Assembly: GCF_040218065.1 (NCBI RefSeq)
Contig: NZ_JAVJQE010000015.1
Location: 186,001 to 250,000 of the forward strand
Direction: 5' to 3'
DNA from: Marivibrio sp040218065
GTDB lineage: Bacteria > Pseudomonadota > Alphaproteobacteria > UBA8366 > Aestuariispiraceae
Length of the DNA: 64,000 bases
This document shows, piece by piece, positions 38,496-47,564 of the stretch. The notes under the pieces were generated by a model. That model did not search any database, was not told the DNA's origin, and was given only the letters and a program-made list of their open reading frames with translations. The position numbers were made by a program, and so were the translations under genes. Each line of letters opens with the position of its first letter. Within the stretch, counting starts at the first letter, position 1.

Positions 38496-40157
38496 GTGAC
38501 GAACTACTCCAATTTATCGCGCGAGGAGCTCGCCGAACGGTTGGAAGCGGCCGAGCGCCGGATCGGCGCGACGGCGAGCGACCCGATGCAGTCTCCGTCG
38601 CACGAGGACGTCAAGTACCGCACCCTCTTCGACAACATGACGGGCGAGGTGCATGTGTGGCGCGTCGTCCGGGGCAAGGACGCGCGCATCGTCACCTGGC
38701 GGCTGGTCGATCTCAACCCGGCGGCCGAGCGGTCGTGGGGCCTGGTCCGCGCCGACGTCGTCGGCAAGACCGCCGACGAGATCTTCTCGCCCGCGGCGGT
38801 CGAGCTCTTCATGCCGATCGTCGTCCAGATTTTCGAGGATCGAAACCCCGTCTCCTGGGAAACCTACTTTCCGGATCTCGACCAGTACCTGAAGATGACC
38901 AGCGTCTCCTTCGGCGAGCATTTCATCTCGACCGGTCTCGACGTCAGCGAAATCCGTCGAGCCCAGGAGGCGGCCGAGCGCGCCAACGAGGCGAAGTCGG
39001 CGTTTCTCGCCTCGATGAGCCATGAGCTCCGCACCCCGCTCAACGCCATCCTCGGCTATTCGCAGATGTTGCAGATGGGGGTCTACGGCGCGCTCGCCCC
39101 GAAACAGCAGGAGATCGCGGGGAACATCATCAAGGGCGGCGGGTCCCTGCTGCGGCTGATCGACGACGTGCTCGACGTCGCGCGGATCGAATCGAACCAG
39201 ATGGACGTCAGAATCGAGACGGTCGACCTCAACGCGCTGGTCGCGGACCGCATCGCCTTGCTTCAGGACGCCTGCGAGAAACGCCGCATCACCATCGAGA
39301 ATCGTCTGAGCGGCGGCCCGACCTATCGGGTGAAGACCGACCGCGATCGACTGGGCCAGGTGCTCTCCAACCTCCTGTCGAACGCCCTGCGCTACAATGT
39401 CGACGGCGGGCGCATCGTGGTCGCCGCCGACCCGCCGGGCGCCGGCTACGTGACCGTGCGGGTCTCAGACACCGGGATCGGCATCGCGCCGGGCGTGCGC
39501 TCGCAGGTCTTCGCGCTGTTCGGGCGCGGCGTGCGGCGCCCCGAACTCGCCGGCGGCGGGGTCGGCGTGGGGCTGGCGGTCTCGAAGAACATCATCGAGC
39601 GGCTGGGCGGATGGATCGACTATCGCAGCAGGCCCGGCGAAGGCAGCGACTTCTGGTTCGCCGCGCCGCTTGAGGACAATGAGGACGTTTTGATCTGGGA
39701 CGACGCGCTGCGGGTCGGCGTCGACGACATCGACAAGGACCACCAAGAGCTCTTCGCCCTGATAAACCGATCGTCGCACACCGGCCTGGGGCCGGACCGG
39801 ACAGGCGAAATCCTGGACGAGATGGTCGCCTTCACCCGCCGCCATTTCCGCCGGGAAGAGGCGATCATGGACGCGCTGGACCTGCCGGATCGGGCGCCGC
39901 ACGAGGCCGAGCACCGCGCGCTGGAGGCCGAGGCGGAGGCTCTTGTCCGCGCCTGGCGCGCCGATCCCGGATCCGCGACCCGGCGACGCCTGCAGCAGTT
40001 TCTGCGCGGGTGGTGGGGCGCGCACATCCAGTCGCGCGACATGGCCGTCGCGCGGGCCGCCGAGGGGAGGAGCGCCGCCCTCCATCGCGAGCTTGTCGCC
40101 CGCGGATTAGCCGCCTCCCGACCGCCCGCCGGCGCCGCAGACGGGGACCCGGATTAG
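38496..40157 (+). CDS. PAS histidine kinase fused to C-terminal hemerythrin
   Basis: 553 residues. PAS-like sensor (about 38-150), HisKA with H176 in MSHELRTPLNAIL, HATPase_c (N-box SNLLSNALRYN, G1 DTGIGIA, G2 GVGVGLAVS), and then at 400-525 a hemerythrin domain. All seven diiron ligands of the family can be placed: H416, H450, E454, H469, H473, H510, D515, with the spacing Hx3E, Hx3H and Hx4D. No transmembrane segment. Predicted cytoplasmic sensor kinase for O2, NO or redox state; no response regulator is adjacent. GTG start at 38496 with AAGGGGG upstream; a TAACCGGTTA palindrome at 38433-38442 may be in its promoter. Confidence 0.9.
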   Translation: MTNYSNLSREELAERLEAAERRIGATASDPMQSPSHEDVKYRTLFDNMTGEVHVWRVVRGKDARIVTWRLVDLNPAAERSWGLVRADVVGKTADEIFSPAAVELFMPIVVQIFEDRNPVSWETYFPDLDQYLKMTSVSFGEHFISTGLDVSEIRRAQEAAERANEAKSAFLASMSHELRTPLNAILGYSQMLQMGVYGALAPKQQEIAGNIIKGGGSLLRLIDDVLDVARIESNQMDVRIETVDLNALVADRIALLQDACEKRRITIENRLSGGPTYRVKTDRDRLGQVLSNLLSNALRYNVDGGRIVVAADPPGAGYVTVRVSDTGIGIAPGVRSQVFALFGRGVRRPELAGGGVGVGLAVSKNIIERLGGWIDYRSRPGEGSDFWFAAPLEDNEDVLIWDDALRVGVDDIDKDHQELFALINRSSHTGLGPDRTGEILDEMVAFTRRHFRREEAIMDALDLPDRAPHEAEHRALEAEAEALVRAWRADPGSATRRRLQQFLRGWWGAHIQSRDMAVARAAEGRSAALHRELVARGLAASRPPAGAADGDPD

Positions 40158-40723
40158 AACCGGTAGCCGAGACGCAGGCCCAGCGTGTCCAACCCCTCGT
40201 TCTCGTCCGCCAGCGAGGCGTTGGAGACGTGGTCGAAATAGATCGAGGCGGCGTAGCGCTCTGTGAAGCGCCAGCCGGCTTCGGCGACATTGTGGAACAG
40301 AACCCGCGAGCCGAGCGCCTTCTTGTCCGCGGCGACCGCCTCGGTCTCGCCGTCATGCACGGCCGCGCCGAAGCCGAGGCCGAAGAACGGCCCGCCCACC
40401 GTCTCGTAGCGATAGCGTACGCCCGCATAGGCTTTGGAGGTGTCGCCCGAACTGTTGATCGAGAGCCCCAGCGCCGGATGCAGCCGTCCGCCGATCACCT
40501 CGGCCAGGGGCGCGAACAATAGCTCGGCGTTCACGTCGACGCCCTCTTCCCGATTGAAATTGCTCCATAAGCCGTCGGTGTCGTGATCCAGCAGGCCGAC
40601 AGAGACCTCGTGCAGCGCCGAGGAGTTCGAGCGCCCGTCCTCCGCCGAGGCCGCCGGGGCGGCGGCGACAAGCAGGGCGCAGGCCGCCGCGGCGGTCCGA
40701 ACGCGTTGTGTGAAAATCGTCAT
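40154..40723 (-). CDS. pagL: PagL-like lipid A 3-O-deacylase
   Basis: 189 residues: signal peptide cut after ASA (about residue 27), then an 8-strand beta-barrel pattern ending in the outer-membrane terminal aromatic RLGYRF. The HxS catalytic pair is H165 and S167 in FDHVSNASL; a third acidic residue may be E174 or E176. Removes the 3-O acyl chain of lipid A, altering envelope properties. Stop overlaps that of the convergent kinase by 4 nt. Confidence 0.82.
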   Translation of the reverse strand: MTIFTQRVRTAAAACALLVAAAPAASAEDGRSNSSALHEVSVGLLDHDTDGLWSNFNREEGVDVNAELLFAPLAEVIGGRLHPALGLSINSSGDTSKAYAGVRYRYETVGGPFFGLGFGAAVHDGETEAVAADKKALGSRVLFHNVAEAGWRFTERYAASIYFDHVSNASLADENEGLDTLGLRLGYRF

Positions 40724-40770
40724 GACCGTCCTCCCGTCGCCGCGACGGTAGCGCAGCCGCTTCGGCTCGC

Positions 40771-40815
40771 CCAGCCCCCTTCGGACCAGCCCCCTTCGGC
40801 CCGGCCCCGTTCGCC
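40771..40815. repeat. 15-bp tandem repeat in pagL leader
   Basis: Two near-identical 15-bp units (CCAGCCCCCTTCGGA, CCAGCCCCCTTCGGC) and a third diverged unit lie between the tRNA-Ala terminator and the pagL start. Confidence 0.75.
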
Positions 40816-40820
40816 AAAGA

Positions 40821-40849
40821 AAAACCCCCGGGTCGTCCCCGGGGGTTTT
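40821..40849 (-). terminator. Intrinsic terminator of tRNA-Ala
   Basis: Twelve-bp stem (AAAACCCCCGGG paired with CCCGGGGGTTTT) immediately after the tRNA on the minus strand, followed by TTTTTCTTT. Good canonical terminator; could also serve plus-strand transcription. Confidence 0.85.
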
Positions 40850-40851
40850 CA

Positions 40852-40927
<76 letters not shown>

Positions 40928-41384
40928 GTCGCGGCCTCCGCAGGCCGTGGGCCCGGCGGGAAGCGCGCGGAATATGTTGAGATCGACGCGCGCTGTCAAG
41001 CGCGGATGAAGGGCTTGCCTCGCCGAGCGCGCGGGCCGCGAGGACGGCGCGCAGAGCGCAGACGAACCCGCGCGCGGCGCCGCGTTGAGGCGGGCGCCGC
41101 GCGCCGCCCCTGCGAGCCGTCAATCCGCCGCCGCGCGCCCGGGCCTTGCGGCGCCCGAAAGGCTGCGGTGATTTCTTCTGCGCAGGGCGCCGGGCGGCCG
41201 TGGAACTTGCTGCGGCGCGGCCGGACTTCGGCGCCACTTTCGGCGCGCTTTCCCCCACAGTGCCGGCCGTTTGGGACAGGCGGGGTGCAGACGGACGGGT
41301 TGAAGACTGCGCCCCCCGGCCGACATGGTCAGGCGGAGGGCCTAACGCCCGTCACCCGGATTTCGAACTTTCGAGGAGGTTTCC
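40928..41384. other. Intergenic region before gabD
   Basis: 457 bp between tRNA-Ala and the dehydrogenase gene, very GC-rich. I see no gene, repeat or clear promoter in it apart from the strong ribosome site GAGGAGG just before 41385. Confidence 0.5.
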
Positions 41385-42902
41385 ATGAGCGGCGATCGCA
41401 AGACTGCCGGCGCGACCGGCCGGACCCTGGCGGAGGACGTGCTGAAGCGGGTCGAGGACCCATCGCTCTTCGTGCAGGACGCCTATATCGACGGCCGGTG
41501 GGTCGAGGCCCTGGACGGCCGTCGGCGCACCGTGATCGACGCGGCGACCGACCGGCCGCTCGGCTCCATCCCCAATATGGGCGCGCGCGAGACCGAACAG
41601 GCGATCGAGGCGGCGGAACGGGCCTTCCCCTCCTGGCGGCGCATGACCGCCTGGGAGCGCGGCGACGTTCTGAACGCCTGGGGCGATCTGATGGCTGAGC
41701 ACAAGGCCGATCTGGCCGCCATCATGGTGCTCGAGCAGGGCAAGCCGCTGGACGAGGCGAAGGGCGAGATCGATTACGCGCGCAGCTTTCTCCATTGGTT
41801 CGCCGAAGAGGGCAAACGCCAGTACGGCGAGATGATCCCGACCCACGTCACCGGCTCGCGCCTGCAGGTGACGCGCGCGCCGATCGGGGTCACGGCGGCG
41901 ATCACGCCGTGGAATTTCCCCAGCGCCATGATCACCCGCAAGGCCGCGGCCGCGCTCGCCGCCGGCTGCCCGATGATCGTGCGTCCGGCCGACGAGACGC
42001 CCTTCAGCGCCACGGCGCTGGCCAAGCTCGCCGAGGAGGCGGGCGTCCCCGCCGGCGTCTTCCAGATCGTCACCGGCGATCCGGAGCCGATCGCCGGCGC
42101 CTTGATGGACGCGAAATCGGTGCGCGCGATCAGCTTCACCGGGTCCACCAAGGTCGGCAAGATCCTGACCGAGCAGGCGGCCCGCACCGTCAAGAAGGTG
42201 TCGATGGAGCTGGGCGGGCACGCGCCTTTCCTCGTGTTCGACGACGCCGACCTCGACAAGGCGGTCGACGGCGCCGTCAAGGCCAAGATGGCGACGACCG
42301 GGCAGGACTGCCTGGCGGTCAACCGGATCCTGGTCCAGAAGGGTCTCTACGAGAAATTCTGCAAGAAGTTCGCCGAGGCCATCGGCGCGATGAAGGTCGG
42401 CTCCGGCTTCGAGAAAGGGGTCGAGCTGGGTCCGCTGATGAACGCCGGCGCGGTCGAGAAATGCGTCGCTCACGTCCAGGACGCCAAGTCCAAGGGCGGG
42501 CGCATCCTGACCGGCGGCGGCCGGCACGAGGCCGGCGCGCTGTTCTTCCAGCCGACCGTGATCGCGGATCTGACCCGCGACATGGCGATCTGGAAGGAGG
42601 AGACCTTCGGCCCGGTCGCGCCCGTCATGGCCTTCGAGACCGAGGAGGAGGCGATCGAGCTCGCCAACGACACCGACTACGGCTTGGCGGCCTACCTTTA
42701 TACCGAGGGCCTCAACCGCTCGCACCGCCTCTCGGAGGCGTTGGATTACGGCATGGTGGCGGTCAACACGCCCAAGATGACCGGCCCGCCGGTGCCCTTC
42801 GGCGGGGTGAAGGAAAGCGGCTTGGGGCGCGAGGGCTCGCGTCACGGCCTCGACGAATACAGCGAAATCAAATACGTCTGCTTCGGCGGCGTCGCCGACT
42901 GA
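41385..42902 (+). CDS. gabD: NAD(P)-dependent succinate-semialdehyde dehydrogenase
   Basis: 505 residues of the aldehyde dehydrogenase superfamily. TPWNFPSAMITRKAAAALAAGC and SFTGSTKVGK bind the cofactor, the general base E lies in SMELGGHAP, the nucleophile C in TGQDCLAVNR, and EETFGPVAPV closes the active site. Closest group is succinate-semialdehyde dehydrogenase. With the class III aminotransferase 52 bp downstream it makes a GABA-shunt-like (or related omega-amino acid) catabolic pair. Confidence 0.9.
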   Translation: MSGDRKTAGATGRTLAEDVLKRVEDPSLFVQDAYIDGRWVEALDGRRRTVIDAATDRPLGSIPNMGARETEQAIEAAERAFPSWRRMTAWERGDVLNAWGDLMAEHKADLAAIMVLEQGKPLDEAKGEIDYARSFLHWFAEEGKRQYGEMIPTHVTGSRLQVTRAPIGVTAAITPWNFPSAMITRKAAAALAAGCPMIVRPADETPFSATALAKLAEEAGVPAGVFQIVTGDPEPIAGALMDAKSVRAISFTGSTKVGKILTEQAARTVKKVSMELGGHAPFLVFDDADLDKAVDGAVKAKMATTGQDCLAVNRILVQKGLYEKFCKKFAEAIGAMKVGSGFEKGVELGPLMNAGAVEKCVAHVQDAKSKGGRILTGGGRHEAGALFFQPTVIADLTRDMAIWKEETFGPVAPVMAFETEEEAIELANDTDYGLAAYLYTEGLNRSHRLSEALDYGMVAVNTPKMTGPPVPFGGVKESGLGREGSRHGLDEYSEIKYVCFGGVAD

Positions 42903-42954
42903 GGCCCGACGCGAAGCGGCCCGTGCGGCGGCGTGAACAATAAGGAGCGAAAAA

Positions 42955-44370
42955 ATGGCGGATGCGACCCACAATCTGTCGCTTGAGGAGATGGACCGGC
43001 AGTCGGTCCTCCACCCCTTCACCCAGCTGAAGCAGTTCGCCGCCGGCGACCTGGGCGGCCCGCGCATCGTCGACGGCGGCCAGGGCGTCCGCATCCGGGA
43101 CACGAAGGGGAACGAGCTGATCGACGGCTTCGCCGGGCTCTATTGCGTCAATGTGGGTTACGGGCGGACCGAGATCGCCGAGGCGATCTACGAGCAGGCG
43201 AAAAAGCTCGCCTACTACCACGCCTACGCCGGCCATTCGAACGAGCCGACGATCCGTCTCTCCGACAAGATTCTGCGCAAGACGCCGCAGAGCATGTCGA
43301 AGATCTTCTACGGCCTCGGCGGCTCGGACGCGAACGAGACCAACGTCAAGATCGTCTGGTACTACAACAACGTCCGCGGCCTGCCCGAGAAGACGAAGAT
43401 CATCGCGCGCAAGCGCGGCTATCACGGCGGCACGGTCTTCTCCGGCAGCCTGACCGGCCTCGAGATCTTCCACACCGCCTTCAATCTGCCGGTCCCCCAG
43501 GTGCTGCACACCACCACGCCGCATCATTACTGGCAGGCCGAGCCGGGCATGAGCGAGCGCGAGTTCTCGAAGAAATGCGCCGCCGACCTCGACGCCATGA
43601 TCGAGGCGGAGGGGCCGGAGACGGTCGGCGCCTTCATCGGCGAGCCGGTGCTGGGCACCGGCGGCATCACGCCGCCGCCGGAGGGCTATTGGGAGGAGAT
43701 CCAGAAGGTCCTGGACAAGCACGACGTGCTGCTGATCTCGGACGAGGTGGTGTGCGGCTTCGGGCGGCTCGGCTCGGAGTTCGGCGCGCTGCATTACGAC
43801 ATGAAGCCGGATCTGATGACGGTGGCGAAGGGGCTGACCAGCGCCTACCAGCCGCTCTCCGGCTCGATCGTCGGGGAGCGCGTCTGGCGCGTGCTGGAGC
43901 AGGGATCGGACAAGTACGGGCCCTTCGCCCACGGCCTGACCTATTCGGCGCACCCCTGCGGCGCGGCCGCGGCGCTCGCCAATCTGGAGATCATCGAGCG
44001 CGAGGGGTTGGTGGAGAATTCCAAGACCGCCGGCGCTTACTTCCAAAAGAAGCTGAAGGAGAGCTTCGAGGGCCATCCGATGGTCGGCGAGGTGCGCGGC
44101 GAAGGCCTGCTGGCGGCGATCGAATTCGTCGCCGATCCGGCCTCCAAGACCCGCTTCGACCCGTCGATGAAGGTCGGCGCGCAGCTGGCGGCGGCCTGCG
44201 TCTCTGAAGGGCTGATCAGCCGGGCGATGCCGCACGGCGACATCCTGGGCTTCGCCCCGCCGCTGATCGTGAAGGAGGACGACGTCGACGAGATCGTGGC
44301 CCGCACCAAGAAGGCGGTCGATACGGTCACCGACAAGCTGGTCCGCGAGGGTCAGCTGAAGGCGGCGTAA
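42955..44370 (+). CDS. Class III aminotransferase (pyruvate-type omega-aminotransferase)
   Basis: 471 residues, fold-type I PLP enzyme. The Schiff-base lysine lies in MTVAKGLTSAYQPLSG, the PLP-binding aspartate in LISDEVVCGFGR, and GSDANETNVK and HGGTVFSGSLTG are the substrate-side loops. It belongs to the omega-amino acid:pyruvate group (GABA, beta-alanine, taurine or putrescine substrates). Pairing with gabD favours GABA. A clear terminator follows. Confidence 0.9.
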   Translation: MADATHNLSLEEMDRQSVLHPFTQLKQFAAGDLGGPRIVDGGQGVRIRDTKGNELIDGFAGLYCVNVGYGRTEIAEAIYEQAKKLAYYHAYAGHSNEPTIRLSDKILRKTPQSMSKIFYGLGGSDANETNVKIVWYYNNVRGLPEKTKIIARKRGYHGGTVFSGSLTGLEIFHTAFNLPVPQVLHTTTPHHYWQAEPGMSEREFSKKCAADLDAMIEAEGPETVGAFIGEPVLGTGGITPPPEGYWEEIQKVLDKHDVLLISDEVVCGFGRLGSEFGALHYDMKPDLMTVAKGLTSAYQPLSGSIVGERVWRVLEQGSDKYGPFAHGLTYSAHPCGAAAALANLEIIEREGLVENSKTAGAYFQKKLKESFEGHPMVGEVRGEGLLAAIEFVADPASKTRFDPSMKVGAQLAAACVSEGLISRAMPHGDILGFAPPLIVKEDDVDEIVARTKKAVDTVTDKLVREGQLKAA

Positions 44371-44403
44371 CGCCCGACCGCCTGGCGCGGCCCCTCACCC
44401 GAA

Positions 44404-44435
44404 CCCCCTCTCCCCGCGGGAGAGGGGGTTTTCTT
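44404..44435 (+). terminator. Intrinsic terminator after aminotransferase
   Basis: Perfect 11-bp stem (CCCCCTCTCCC / GGGAGAGGGGG) with a CGC loop, followed by TTTTCTT. The flanking CCCCTCACCCGAA is shared with common GC-rich intergenic elements; a related GGGAGAGGGTCGGGGCGAG piece lies at the 5' end of the hydrolase gene near 15672. Confidence 0.9.
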
Positions 44436-45765
44436 AACCGCCCCCTCGGCCGAGCGCGGGGGCTCGCCCCCGCCCTTTCATTCCCGCCTTCAGCGGCCGC
44501 ATCAGGACCAGGCCGGCGACCAGGAAGATCAGGATCGTCGCCATGCCGACCCGCTGGCTGGCCGCCAGCGCCGTGACCCAGCCGACGAGCAACGGCCCGA
44601 GAAAGGCCGTCGCCTTGCCGGAGAGGGCGTAGAGGCCGAAGAACTCCGCCCGCAAGTCGGGCGGGGCCAGATCCGCCATCAGCGACCGGCTGGCGGCCTG
44701 CGCCGGGCCGAGAAAGGCCCCCAGGCCCAGGCCCAGCGCCCAGAAAACCGCCTTGTCCTCGACGAACAGCATCGCCGCGCCCAGCACGGTGATCGTCCCG
44801 ACCGAGATCATGATCACCGGCTTCGGCCCCCATCGGTCGTCCAGGAAGGCGAAGATCAGGGCGCCGATCCCCGCCGTGACGTTCAGGCTGGCGCCGAAGA
44901 TCAGCACCTCCTGCTGCGCCATGCCGAAGGTCCCGGCGGCGTAGATGCCCCCGAAGGCGAAGAGCGTGTTGAGGCCGTCCGTGTAGAGCATGCGCGCGAG
45001 CAGAAAGCGCGCGATGGTTCGATATTCGCGCACCCGCTTGAGGGTCCCCCAGACGGCCTTGAGGCCGGCGCGCGCCGCCTGGCGGAGCGGCAGCGCGTCC
45101 TTCGGCGGCGCGTCGGGCGTCAGCAGGAAGATCGGCAGGCAGAAGACGGCGATCCAGACCGCGGCGACGACGGGCACGGCGCGGATGTTCTCCGCATTCT
45201 CGGTCGAGACGCCGAACCACGGGTCGTCCGCGCCGACGAAGCCGACGAAGCTGACCCCCAGCGCGGCGAGCCCGCCGATATAGCCGAGCCCCCAGCCCCA
45301 ACCGGAGACGCGCCCCAGCATCGCCTTCGGCGCGATCGCCGGCAGCATGGCGTTGTAGAAGACCATGCCGAGCTCGAAGCCGATCGTCCCCAGCCCGGCG
45401 AAGACCAGCGCGTAGAGGATCCAGGCCTCCGACGGCTCCGCGAACCAGAGCAGCGCGGTGGCGAGCGCCGTCAGCGCGGTGAAGAAGCCGAGCCACGGCT
45501 TGCGGCGGCGCCCGAAATCCGCGATCGCGCCCAGCACCGGCGCCATCAGCGCGATCGCCAAGGCCGAGAGGCCGGTCATCGTGCCCCACAGCGCCGTCCC
45601 CTCCTCCTTCGAGGGGGCGATCCCTTGGGTGAAGTAGGCGGCGAAGACGAAGGTGGCGATCAGCGTCGGGAAGGCGGAATTGGCCCAGTCGTACAGGCAC
45701 CAGCCCAGCACCGCCTTGCGGTCGGCGCGGACGGGATCCGGCGGCGGGGCGCCCGTTTCGCTCAT
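44434..45765 (-). CDS. UMF1/Atg22-type MFS transporter
   Basis: 443 residues with about twelve hydrophobic helices. The N-terminal LGWCLYDWANSAFPTLIATFVFAAYFTQ is the signature of the UMF1/Atg22 group; TDGLNTLFAFGGIYAAGTFGM and LGPAQAASRSLMADLAP in the second half fit as well. Possible amino acid or sugar efflux; substrate unknown. GAGGAGG before ATG 45765 decides the start. Confidence 0.88.
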   Translation of the reverse strand: MSETGAPPPDPVRADRKAVLGWCLYDWANSAFPTLIATFVFAAYFTQGIAPSKEEGTALWGTMTGLSALAIALMAPVLGAIADFGRRRKPWLGFFTALTALATALLWFAEPSEAWILYALVFAGLGTIGFELGMVFYNAMLPAIAPKAMLGRVSGWGWGLGYIGGLAALGVSFVGFVGADDPWFGVSTENAENIRAVPVVAAVWIAVFCLPIFLLTPDAPPKDALPLRQAARAGLKAVWGTLKRVREYRTIARFLLARMLYTDGLNTLFAFGGIYAAGTFGMAQQEVLIFGASLNVTAGIGALIFAFLDDRWGPKPVIMISVGTITVLGAAMLFVEDKAVFWALGLGLGAFLGPAQAASRSLMADLAPPDLRAEFFGLYALSGKATAFLGPLLVGWVTALAASQRVGMATILIFLVAGLVLMRPLKAGMKGRGRAPALGRGGG

Positions 45766-45877
45766 TTTCCGCCTCCTCGGGTCCAGCTCCGGCTGGCCTT
45801 TCGCGCCGGGTCGGGTCACAGTAACCGGGCCGGGCGCAGCCCGCCACAGCCATCACGACCAGTTCCGAGGGGCAGAC

Positions 45878-46201
45878 ATGCTGATCACCACCACCGACGG
45901 CGTCGAGGGCCGCCAGATCCTGGAGTACAAGGGCATCGTCAGCGGCGAGGCGATCCTGGGCGCGAACGTCTTTCGCGATTTCTTCGCCGGCATCCGCGAC
46001 ATCGTCGGCGGACGCTCCGGTTCTTATGAAAAGGTGCTGGCCGACGCCAAGGAGATGGCGATCGAGACCATGCGCGAGAAGGCGGAGGCGATGGGCGCCA
46101 ACGCGATCGTCGCCGTCGACCTCGACTATGAGGTGCTGGGCGAGACCAATTCGATGCTGATGGTCGTCGCCAACGGCACGGCGGTGACGCTCGAGGAGTA
46201 A
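45878..46201 (+). CDS. YbjQ-family protein (UPF0145)
   Basis: 107 residues. Matches the whole YbjQ domain: TTTDGVEGRQILEYKGIVSGEAI, FRDFFAGIRDIVGGRSGSYE, MGANAIVAVDLDYE, VVANGTAVTLE. Pentameric dodecin-like fold; function not established, though metal binding has been suggested. GAGGGG precedes ATG 45878. Confidence 0.92.
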   Translation: MLITTTDGVEGRQILEYKGIVSGEAILGANVFRDFFAGIRDIVGGRSGSYEKVLADAKEMAIETMREKAEAMGANAIVAVDLDYEVLGETNSMLMVVANGTAVTLEE

Positions 46202-46261
46202 AGCGTCGCCGCCGCGCCCGCCCGCCCGCGCCCGCACCCGCGCGCCGAAAGAGGGGTCGAT

Positions 46262-47242
46262 ATGAACCGGGCCGCCCGCATCGCCGCCGTCGTCCTTCTC
46301 GTCCTCGCGGGCTGCGCCTATGAGCCGGGTCCGCTGTCCGAACGGTTGAGCGGCGCGGAGAGCGGGACCGTCTGGTTCGAAAGCGTCGACGCCTATGATT
46401 TCACGACGGACGGCGCCGCCCCGCCGATTGCGGTCGAGGGCGATCTGACGATCCCCGACCCCCACAACGGCGCGGCCGTTGTGCTCTCGCACGGCTCCGC
46501 CGGCGTCGGCGCGCTGCATCGGGGGTGGGCGCGGACGCTCCAGGGGTGGGGCTATGCGACCCTGACGCTCGACCATTTCAGTCCGCGCGAGGTGATCAAC
46601 ACGCTGCACGCGCAAGTGCGCGTGACCGAACAGCAGATGGCGCTCGACATTCTGAATGCGGTTCGCTTGTTGGAGAGCCACCCGGACGTCGCCCCCGGAT
46701 CGGTGCGCGTGATGGGATGGTCGAAAGGCGGCACGGCGGGTCTGCTGGCCGCCTTCGATCCCGTGCAGCGGCTGGCCGGCTTCGAGCCGCCGGCGCTGGC
46801 CGCCGCGGTGCTGTTCTATCCCTACTGCAATTTCCGCGGCGAGATTCCGGCCGAGACGCCGATTACGATTCTGCATGGAACCGCCGACGATTGGACGCCG
46901 ATCGACTTTTGCCGAACCTTCATGCGCGATCTGAGCGCGGCCGGCGCGGCGGTGACGCTGACGGAGATCGAAGACGGCCTGCACGGCTTCGACAACTGGA
47001 CGGCGCGGCGCGGCGAGCGGCCGCGCAGCGTGACGATCCGCGAGGCCTCGCCCCGCTGCACCCTGCGCCTTGCGCCGGACTTGACGGCGACCCGCTCGCT
47101 CGACGGGACCTTCGGGGTCGCCTCGTTCGACGCGCGCCGCGCCTTCCTGGAGGCCTGCGCCGAACGCGGCGTCACCTACGGCGGATCGCCGGAGGCGCGC
47201 GCGACGGTCGAGGTCTCGGTGCGCGCCGCCCTCGATCCCTAG
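46262..47242 (+). CDS. Dienelactone hydrolase-like lipoprotein
   Basis: 326 residues. Lipoprotein signal with LVLAGC (Cys 18). Alpha/beta hydrolase with VVLSHGSAGVG, nucleophile elbow GWSKGG, the Asp-side loop LHGTADDWTP and His in DGLHGFDNW. The nucleophile motif contains Ser, not the Cys of true dienelactone hydrolases, so it is probably an esterase. Confidence 0.85.
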   Translation: MNRAARIAAVVLLVLAGCAYEPGPLSERLSGAESGTVWFESVDAYDFTTDGAAPPIAVEGDLTIPDPHNGAAVVLSHGSAGVGALHRGWARTLQGWGYATLTLDHFSPREVINTLHAQVRVTEQQMALDILNAVRLLESHPDVAPGSVRVMGWSKGGTAGLLAAFDPVQRLAGFEPPALAAAVLFYPYCNFRGEIPAETPITILHGTADDWTPIDFCRTFMRDLSAAGAAVTLTEIEDGLHGFDNWTARRGERPRSVTIREASPRCTLRLAPDLTATRSLDGTFGVASFDARRAFLEACAERGVTYGGSPEARATVEVSVRAALDP

Positions 47243-47267
47243 CTCGGTCTTTTCGTCGGCGGGGCGT

Positions 47268-47393
47268 TCACCAGTTGCACGGCTGATCCCAGCAGGGGTG
47301 CGCGCGCATCATCGCGCGCTCCTCCGGCCCGGCCAGGAACAATCCGCCCAGCAGGAAAAACAGCAGGGCCGCGCCGATCACCGCCTCTCGCAC
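47268..47393 (-). CDS. Possible small single-span membrane protein
   Basis: 41 codons with GTG start at 47393 and AAGG about 10 nt before it. One hydrophobic segment (AVIGAALLFFLLGGLFLAG) followed by a short tail with two Cys (HPCWDQPCNW). It fills the 322-bp gap between two plus-strand genes and is divergent from lpoB. No family recognised; it could be a chance frame. Confidence 0.4.
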   Translation of the reverse strand: MREAVIGAALLFFLLGGLFLAGPEERAMMRAHPCWDQPCNW

Positions 47394-47564
47394 CGTCTTT
47401 CGCCCTTGCGTCGCGTCACCGATTGCAAGGAGATACGTCGCGCGGTCGTCGGCGGACTTTTTTTCCGCGAAATTCGCGACGGGCTGGGCTACGATCCAGC
47501 CGGCGGCCGCCGCCCGAGCGCGTCGACCCGACCATCCTGGGATTCTGTCGAGAGGGGAGTATTC

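Noticed and set aside
44327..46984. 885-residue minus-strand frame spanning several genes
   Set aside because: It overlaps the MFS gene in another frame and runs through the plus-strand YbjQ and hydrolase genes; no family features.
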